Below, piece after piece: positions 52,485 through 64,000 of a DNA stretch of 64,000 bases. How positions within the stretch are numbered: the first letter of the stretch is position 1; the number at the start of each line of letters is the position of its first letter. The notes beneath the pieces were generated by a model, which was not told where the DNA came from, made no database searches, and worked only from the letters and a program-made list of their open reading frames with translations. Origin of the DNA: Mycolicibacterium goodii (GTDB lineage Bacteria > Actinomycetota > Actinomycetes > Mycobacteriales > Mycobacteriaceae); contig NZ_CP092364.2 in the NCBI RefSeq assembly GCF_022370755.2, positions 1,178,001-1,242,000 on the forward strand. Direction: 5' to 3'. Both the position numbers and the translations under genes were made by a program.

Positions 52485-54844
52485 CCGCGCCCCCCACCGA
52501 CTACTTCGCCAGCTTCACCACCAACGACGACGCGCTGGTGCTGGCGTCGGTGTCCTCGGACGCCGAACTGGAACTGCTCAACGTCTGGCTGCGCACCCAC
52601 CGCCGGGAGCACCCCGACTCCAAGGTCGAGGTACTCCGGCTGCCGGCCACCGACGAACCGGCGCCCGGCGATCTGGCGCGGCTCGTCGAGGAACTCGAAG
52701 CCGACGACAACCGCCTCGTCGTGCCGGTGCGGGTGTTCTGGGTGCCTGGCGGCCTGCCCACACGGCTCAAGGTCGTCGCGCTGATGTCGGGCCGCGACAC
52801 CTACCGGCCGCCGGAGATGTTGCAGCGGCGCATCCTGCGCAAGGATCCGTCGCGGGCCAGGGTGGTCGCCGGCGAACCGGCGAAGGTGTCCGACCTGCGC
52901 AAGCAGTGGAGTGAGACGACCGTCGGCGAGAACCCTCGCGACTTCGCGCATTTCGTGTTGCGCCGCGCTGTGCTGGCGATCGAGCGGGTCGAGTTGCGGC
53001 TGTTGGGCCCGGAATACAAGTCACCGCGGTTGGTCAAACCCGAGATGATGGCTTCGGCCCGGTTCGCCGAAGGCCTCGCCCAGATCCCGGGAGCCACGCC
53101 GGAGAAGGCCGGGGAGATGCTCGACGAGCTCTCCACCGGGTGGAGCCGGTTCTCGGTCGACCTCATCCCGTCGCTCGGGCGGGCGATCTTCAGCCGCGGC
53201 TTCGATCCGCGGATCGACTACGATCGCGCCGAGATCGAGCAGATGCGTCAGGCGCTGGAACAGCATCCGGCGGTGCTGCTGTTCTCCCACCGCTCGTATC
53301 TCGACGGTGTCATCGTTCCGGTCGCGATGCAGGAGAACCGGCTCCCACCGGTGTACACGTTCGCCGGGATCAACCTGTCGTTCGGCGTCATGGGTCCGAT
53401 CTTCCGCCGTTCGGGCGTGATCTTCCTGCGCCGCAAGCTCGACGACCCGCTGTACAAGTACGTGCTGCGCCAGTACGTCGGCTACCTCGTCGAGAAGCGG
53501 TTCAACCTGAACTGGTCCATCGAGGGCACGCGGTCGCGTACCGGAAAGATGTTGCCGCCCAAGCTCGGACTGCTCGCGTACGTCGCCGACGCCTACCTCG
53601 ACGGCCGCAGCGACGACATCCTGCTGCAGCCGGTGTCGATCAGCTTCGACCAGCTGCACGAGACGGCTGAGTACGCCGAGTACGCACGCGGCGGCGAGAA
53701 GCGGCCCGAGGGGCTGAGCTGGCTGTACAACTTCGTCAAAGCACAAGGCGAACGCAACTACGGCAAGATCTATGTCCGCTTCCCTGAACCGGTTTCGATG
53801 CGGCAGTACCTCGGCGATCCGCACGGCCCGCTCATCGAGGACGAGGCGGCCAAGCGATTGGCGATGCAGAAGATGGCGTTCGAGGTGGCGTGGCGGATCC
53901 TGCGCGTCACCCCGGTCAACGCGACCAACCTGGTGTCGGCGCTGTTGCTCACCGCCCGCGGCGTCGCACTCACGCTCGAGCAACTCCATCAGGCACTGCA
54001 GGATTCGCTCGACTACCTCGAACAGAAGAAGACCCCGGTGACCAACAGTGCGATGCGACTGCGCACCCTCGAAGGTGTGCGCTCCGCGGTCGACGCGCTG
54101 TCCGGCGGGCATCCCGTCACGTGCATCGACACCGGCCGCGAACCGGTCTGGCGCATCGCCCCCGAGAACGAACTCGAAGCCGCGTTCTACCGCAATTCCC
54201 TGATCCACGCGTTCCTGGAGACCTCACTGGTCGAACTGGCGCTCGCCTACGCCGCACGCACCGCTGACGGTCCGGAGCGCGACCCCCTGCAGGCCTTCTG
54301 GACCCAGGTGGTGCGATTGCGCGACCTGCTGAAATTCGACTTCTACTTTGCCGACTCGGCGGCGTTCCACTCGAACGTGGCCGAGGAGATGTCGTGGCAT
54401 GCCGATTGGGAGCAGCAGGTGCGCGCCGGCCGCGGCGGCATCGAGACGCTGATGCGCGAGAAGCGCCCCCTGCTCGCCGACGCCATGCTGCGTCCGTACT
54501 TCGAGGCGTACACCGTCGTCGCCGACGTACTGCGCGACGCGCCCGCCGAGATCGCCGAGAAGGACCTGACCAAATTGGCGCTCGGGGTGGGCAGGCAGTA
54601 CGTCGCCCAGGGCCGCATCCGCAACAACGAATCGGTGTCCGCACTCCTGTTCGCCACCGCGCGGCAGGTCGCGGCCGACCAGGGATTGCTTGAGCACGGT
54701 CCGGACCTCATGGTGCGGCGACGCGCGTTCCGCGAGGAACTGCGCGGCATCCTGCGGGACCTCGACACCGTCGACCGGTACGCACGTGAACTGTTCGCCG
54801 CCAGGGAGCGCGAGCGTCGCGCACAGCGGGGCGAGCCCGTCTGA
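52481..54844 (+). CDS. plsB2: glycerol-3-phosphate acyltransferase
   Basis: 787 residues, matching Rv2482c (789). First acylation of glycerol-3-phosphate. The acyltransferase block FSHRSYLDG (HxxxxD) is near residue 268, with [21 protein letters not shown] and [16 protein letters not shown] motifs after it. The C-terminal half is helical. Start: GTG at 52481, overlapping the plsC TGA as GTGA. The ATG alternatives upstream lie inside plsC. Confidence 0.94.
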   Translation: MTAPPTDYFASFTTNDDALVLASVSSDAELELLNVWLRTHRREHPDSKVEVLRLPATDEPAPGDLARLVEELEADDNRLVVPVRVFWVPGGLPTRLKVVALMSGRDTYRPPEMLQRRILRKDPSRARVVAGEPAKVSDLRKQWSETTVGENPRDFAHFVLRRAVLAIERVELRLLGPEYKSPRLVKPEMMASARFAEGLAQIPGATPEKAGEMLDELSTGWSRFSVDLIPSLGRAIFSRGFDPRIDYDRAEIEQMRQALEQHPAVLLFSHRSYLDGVIVPVAMQENRLPPVYTFAGINLSFGVMGPIFRRSGVIFLRRKLDDPLYKYVLRQYVGYLVEKRFNLNWSIEGTRSRTGKMLPPKLGLLAYVADAYLDGRSDDILLQPVSISFDQLHETAEYAEYARGGEKRPEGLSWLYNFVKAQGERNYGKIYVRFPEPVSMRQYLGDPHGPLIEDEAAKRLAMQKMAFEVAWRILRVTPVNATNLVSALLLTARGVALTLEQLHQALQDSLDYLEQKKTPVTNSAMRLRTLEGVRSAVDALSGGHPVTCIDTGREPVWRIAPENELEAAFYRNSLIHAFLETSLVELALAYAARTADGPERDPLQAFWTQVVRLRDLLKFDFYFADSAAFHSNVAEEMSWHADWEQQVRAGRGGIETLMREKRPLLADAMLRPYFEAYTVVADVLRDAPAEIAEKDLTKLALGVGRQYVAQGRIRNNESVSALLFATARQVAADQGLLEHGPDLMVRRRAFREELRGILRDLDTVDRYARELFAARERERRAQRGEPV

Positions 54845-54904
54845 TTTCGCATTTCAAGTGGTAGGCGGTCCGCTGTGGCCTGAGCCACGCCATACGCTGG
54901 ATGC

Positions 54905-56923
54905 ATGACTTCTGTCGGCCGCGTGGCCTCCGACGTGCGTGCAGTCTGGCCCGTGCTGGTCGGTGTCGGACTCCTCGCCGGCGCGGTCGCAGCCGGGATC
55001 GGGGCGCTCGCGCTGGCCGACGCGCTGACCGCGACGGGCCTGCCCAACCCCGGTCCCGTCACCACCTACGGCCTGCCCTTCGTGCGCGCGGCCGGCGAGA
55101 TCGCCGCCGTTGTCGCGGTCGGCTCCTTCCTGTTCGCGGCGTTCCTGGTCGCACCGCAGGACAGCGGCGTCCTCGACGTGGCCGGGTACCGTGCACTGCG
55201 CCTCGGGTCGGCGGCCTCGGCCGTGTGGACCGTGTGCGCGGCCCTGCTGGTGCCGTTGACCGTCTCCGACGTGTCGGGCCAACCCGTCCTCGATCATCTG
55301 AGTCCGGTCGACGTGTGGTCGGCGACGAGCCTCGTCGACATCGCCGGGGCGTGGCGCTGGACCGCGATCCTCGCCGCTGCCGTGACCATCGCGAGCCTTC
55401 CGGTGCTGCGCTGGGGCTGGACGCCGGTGCTGTTCGCGGGTTCGCTGCTGACGCTGGTCCCGCTGGCCCTGACCGGGCACTCGTCGTCGGGTGGCGCGCA
55501 TGACCTGGCGACCAACAGCCTGTTCATCCACCTGATCGCCGGTGCGGTGTGGGCCGGTGGACTGCTGGCGCTGCTGGCGCATGCGATGCGTGGGGGAGCG
55601 GGCGAGGGCTCCGCCACCGCGCTGGCCGCGCGCCGCTTCTCGGCGCTGGCGTTGTGGTGCTTCATCGCGATGGGCATCAGCGGCGTGATCAACGCGCTCG
55701 TGCGGATGGAGCCCGCGGATCTGTTCCGCACGTCCTACGGCTGGCTGATCGTCGGCAAGATCATCGCGCTCGTCGTGCTGGGCACGCTGGGCTACTTCCA
55801 GCGCCGCAGCGCGGTGTCGACGCTGCAGGACGATCCCACGGCGCGTCGGCCGCTGATCCGGCTCGCGCTCACCGAGGGCGTGATCTTCGGTGTGACGTTC
55901 GGCATCGCGGTCGGACTCGGACGGACGCCGCCGCCCCCGATCGGGCGCGTGCCCAGCGCCGCCGAGGTGGCCATCGGCTATGACTTCGCCGGGCCGCCCA
56001 CGCTGGCCCGCGTGCTGTTCGACTGGCGCTTCGACCTGCTGTTCGGCACGGCCGCGATCGTCGGCGCACTGGTGTATCTCGCCGCGCTGTACCGCCTGCG
56101 ACACCGCGGCGACGCGTGGCCTGCCGGGCGCACCCTCGCGTGGCTGCTCGGCTGCGCGACGCTGCTGTTCACGACGTCGTCGGGCCTCGGCCGGTACATG
56201 CCCGCGATGTTCAGCATGCACATGATCGCCCACATGCTGCTGTCCATGCTGGTGCCGATCCTGCTGGTGCTCGGCGCGCCGGTGACCATGGCGCTGCGCG
56301 CGCTGCCCGCAGCCGGGCGCGGACAGCCGCCGGGCCCGCGCGAATGGCTGCTGGCCGCGCTGCACTCGAAGATCTCGAAGTTCTTCACCAACCCCGTGAT
56401 CGCGACGTTGATGTTCGTGATCGGGTTCTACGGCCTGTACTTCGGTGGCATCTTCGACGCCGCGGTCAGCGAGCACGCCGCACACGTGTTGATGAACGTG
56501 CACTTCCTGCTGACGGGCTACCTGTTCTACTGGGTGGTGATCGGCGTCGACCCGACCCCGCGCCCCATCCCGCACCTCGGCAAGATCGGCATGGTCTTCG
56601 CGTCGCTGCCCCTGCATGCGTTCTTCGGCGTGGTGTTGATGGGCATGCAGACCGTGCTGGGCGAACCCTTCTACCGGTCGCTGCAGCTGAGCTGGCACAC
56701 CGACCTGCTCGCCGACCAGAAGCTCGGCGGCGGTGTCGCGTGGGCGGCCGGTGAGGTCCCGCTGGTGATCGTCATGCTCGCGCTGCTGATCCAGTGGCGG
56801 CGCAGCGACGACCGCACGGCCAAACGACTCGACCGTGCCGCCGAACGCGACGACGACGCCGATCTGGCCGCCTACAACCGGATGCTGGCCCACCTGGCCC
56901 GCCGGGACAACCCGCCGCAATAG
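54905..56923 (+). CDS. CopD-CtaG fusion membrane protein
   Basis: 672 residues, mostly membrane helices. The first half looks like CopD (a copper resistance/import family), with conserved His in GHSSSGGAHDLATNSLFIHLIAGAVWAGGL. The second half is CtaG-like (caa3-oxidase assembly family): SSGLGRYMPAMFSMHMIAHMLLSMLVP, with His pairs and Met that would bind copper. M. tuberculosis Rv0102 is a similar fusion. Likely copper handling for cytochrome oxidase or resistance. It ends in a charged tail (RRSDDRTAKRLDRAAERDDDADL). It lies 60 bases after plsB2. Confidence 0.88.
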   Translation: MTSVGRVASDVRAVWPVLVGVGLLAGAVAAGIGALALADALTATGLPNPGPVTTYGLPFVRAAGEIAAVVAVGSFLFAAFLVAPQDSGVLDVAGYRALRLGSAASAVWTVCAALLVPLTVSDVSGQPVLDHLSPVDVWSATSLVDIAGAWRWTAILAAAVTIASLPVLRWGWTPVLFAGSLLTLVPLALTGHSSSGGAHDLATNSLFIHLIAGAVWAGGLLALLAHAMRGGAGEGSATALAARRFSALALWCFIAMGISGVINALVRMEPADLFRTSYGWLIVGKIIALVVLGTLGYFQRRSAVSTLQDDPTARRPLIRLALTEGVIFGVTFGIAVGLGRTPPPPIGRVPSAAEVAIGYDFAGPPTLARVLFDWRFDLLFGTAAIVGALVYLAALYRLRHRGDAWPAGRTLAWLLGCATLLFTTSSGLGRYMPAMFSMHMIAHMLLSMLVPILLVLGAPVTMALRALPAAGRGQPPGPREWLLAALHSKISKFFTNPVIATLMFVIGFYGLYFGGIFDAAVSEHAAHVLMNVHFLLTGYLFYWVVIGVDPTPRPIPHLGKIGMVFASLPLHAFFGVVLMGMQTVLGEPFYRSLQLSWHTDLLADQKLGGGVAWAAGEVPLVIVMLALLIQWRRSDDRTAKRLDRAAERDDDADLAAYNRMLAHLARRDNPPQ

Positions 56924-56958
56924 ACGGGTCGAGGCCGTCACGGCTACGACCAGCGCCG

Positions 56959-57011
56959 AGGCTGTAGTTACCGTGCGCAAGTGCGAGTGCACGGCCCGGT
57001 AACTACAGCCT
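56959..57011. repeat. 15-bp perfect inverted repeat (REP-like hairpin)
   Basis: Arms AGGCTGTAGTTACCG (56959-56973) and CGGTAACTACAGCCT (56997-57011) are exact complements around a 23-base loop containing GTGCGC and GTGC pieces. It sits between the convergent-like end of the CopD-CtaG gene and ssb. No T run follows. It may be a terminator, but the length of the arms suggests a repeated palindromic element. Confidence 0.8.
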
Positions 57012-57194
57012 GGAGGCGTTGCGTCGCCTGGCCGGGTTCTGCGGCCGACCGTTGTCCCCAGATCGCATTTCATCCACAACCCCGCCGCTTCCCTGCGCCC
57101 TGCGCACGGCCCCCGTCGGCCGCCTGGCGATGAATGGGCGGCAGACGGCCGGTGTTCATGCCGGACCGTGAACAGGAAGCGAAAGGGAATGAAC

Positions 57195-57725
57195 ATGTTC
57201 GAGACACCGTTCACTGTGGTCGGCAACATCGTCACCAATCCGGTGCGGCTGCGCTTCGGCGATCAGGAGCTCTACAAGTTCCGGGTGGCCAGCAACTCGC
57301 GGCGACGCGGCGCCGACGGCACCTGGGAGCCCGGCAATTCGTTGTATGTCACGGTGAACTGCTGGGGGAACCTCGCCCGTGGTGTCAGCGCCTCGCTGGG
57401 CAAGGGTGACTCCGTGGTCGTCGTCGGCCACCTCTACACCAACGAGTACGAGGATCGCGAAGGTGTGCGCCGCTCGTCGGTCGAGGTCAGGGCCACCGCG
57501 GTGGGTCCGGACCTGTCCCGGTGCATCGCGCGGGTAGAAAAGGTGCAGCCCGCCAACGGGCCGAGGGCCGACATCGCGGCCGGTCCCGACGACGGCGCGG
57601 GCCGACGAGGTCCCGTCGACGACGTCGACGACGCGGAAGACCCAGAAGACCCGGAAGCCTCGGCAGAGGGCGGCGGTGACCTGGGTGACGACCTCGCCGA
57701 CGACGGGCTGCCACTGACGGCGTAG
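57195..57725 (+). CDS. ssbB: second single-stranded DNA-binding protein (SSBb)
   Basis: 176 residues. An OB fold is visible: MFETPFTVVGNIVTNPVRLRFG, YKFRVASNSRRRGADGTWEPGN, SLYVTVNCWGNLARGV and VVVVGHLYTNEYEDREGVRRS. The C-terminal third is acidic (DDVDDAEDPEDPEA, DLGDDLADDG) but ends in LPLTA rather than the usual DDDIPF-like tip, so interaction with partner proteins may be weak or different. Start 57195 has AAAGGGA at good spacing; an ATG six bases upstream is possible. M. smegmatis is known to carry a paralogous SSB at this locus, as does Rv2478c. Confidence 0.92.
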   Translation: MFETPFTVVGNIVTNPVRLRFGDQELYKFRVASNSRRRGADGTWEPGNSLYVTVNCWGNLARGVSASLGKGDSVVVVGHLYTNEYEDREGVRRSSVEVRATAVGPDLSRCIARVEKVQPANGPRADIAAGPDDGAGRRGPVDDVDDAEDPEDPEASAEGGGDLGDDLADDGLPLTA

Positions 57726-57830
57726 CCGTATTCGGCCACGCCTAGGATGGTCGGCGAGCAAGTGGCGCTTGCCGCGGCGACCGCGAGCGCACCAGACGAC
57801 TCGAACAGCTTCAGAAAGGCACATCACGGC

Positions 57831-59504
<1,674 letters not shown>

Positions 59505-59511
59505 GCGTGCA

Positions 59512-59540
59512 CCGGTTGTGGGCCCGGATTCCCCAACCGG
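59512..59540 (+). terminator. possible terminator after ettA
   Basis: CCGGTTG (59512-59518) pairs with CAACCGG (59534-59540), extended by GG/CC across one mismatch. There is no T run. A second, shorter hairpin GGCGAC/GTCGCC at 59552-59567 is followed by TTAG. Confidence 0.4.
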
Positions 59541-59551
59541 GTCACAGCCGC

Positions 59552-59567
59552 GGCGACTAGTGTCGCC
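59552..59567 (+). terminator. short GC-rich hairpin before gdh
   Basis: Arms GGCGAC and GTCGCC around TAGT are exact complements, followed by TTAG. It could end ettA transcription, or be an operator or mRNA structure before gdh. Confidence 0.35.
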
Positions 59568-59571
59568 TTAG

Positions 59572-64000
<4,429 letters not shown>

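Noticed and set aside
54854..57238. Minus-strand open frame of about 794 codons over the CopD-CtaG gene
   Set aside because: No protein-like motifs; it mirrors a clear membrane protein on the other strand.

Overview
The window is high-GC actinobacterial DNA and almost certainly comes from a fast-growing Mycobacterium (Mycolicibacterium) at or very near M. smegmatis. Gene order follows the M. tuberculosis segment Rv2476c-Rv2518c: ldtB, orn, a HerA-like ATPase, SDR, MFS, an MmpS-like protein, bkaR, accD1-accA1-fadE19, citE, bkdABC, echA14, a WS/DGAT-plsC-plsB2 set, a second ssb, ettA and gdh. An inserted glycolipid locus matches what I recall of the M. smegmatis lipooligosaccharide (LOS) locus. 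Identifications rest on motifs and remembered families; no search was run.

Region 1 (1-3.6 kb): tRNA-Lys, the L,D-transpeptidase ldtB, an overlapping SRPBCC/DUF899 pair and an SDR.

Region 2 (3.6-27 kb): a complete trehalose-glycolipid locus. It encodes an MmpL exporter, a GT1 and a GT2 glycosyltransferase, two methyltransferases, a polysaccharide pyruvyl transferase, a secreted PE-PPE-domain hydrolase/acyltransferase with a Lys-Ser-Asp/Glu repeat tail, a Gap-type membrane protein, a FadD (FAAL), three Pap/WS-DGAT-type acyltransferases and a Mas/Pks5-type iterative polyketide synthase. FadD probably loads the starter, Pks makes the methyl-branched acid, the acyltransferases esterify trehalose, the GT/MT/pyruvyl transferase decorate the sugar, and MmpL, Gap and the PE-PPE protein move and finish the lipid. 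About 1.1 kb without a convincing gene lies upstream of pks.

Region 3 (28-36 kb): tRNA-His with a 12-bp hairpin after it, orn, a HerA-like ATPase, an SDR, an MFS transporter, a proline-rich MmpS-like membrane protein and an S9 peptidase.

Region 4 (35.5-46.6 kb): branched-chain amino acid catabolism. The TetR repressor bkaR faces accD1-accA1-fadE19-MaoC-citE across a gap with two 16-bp palindromes. bkdABC (branched-chain keto-acid dehydrogenase) and a convergent echA14 follow.

Region 5 (46.6-64 kb): a methyltransferase, an FAD monooxygenase, tRNA-Arg, a glycerolipid set (WS/DGAT, HAD-PlsC fusion, PlsB2), a CopD-CtaG membrane protein, a second SSB, the ABC-F factor EttA and the large NAD-glutamate dehydrogenase gdh, which is cut by the right edge of the window.
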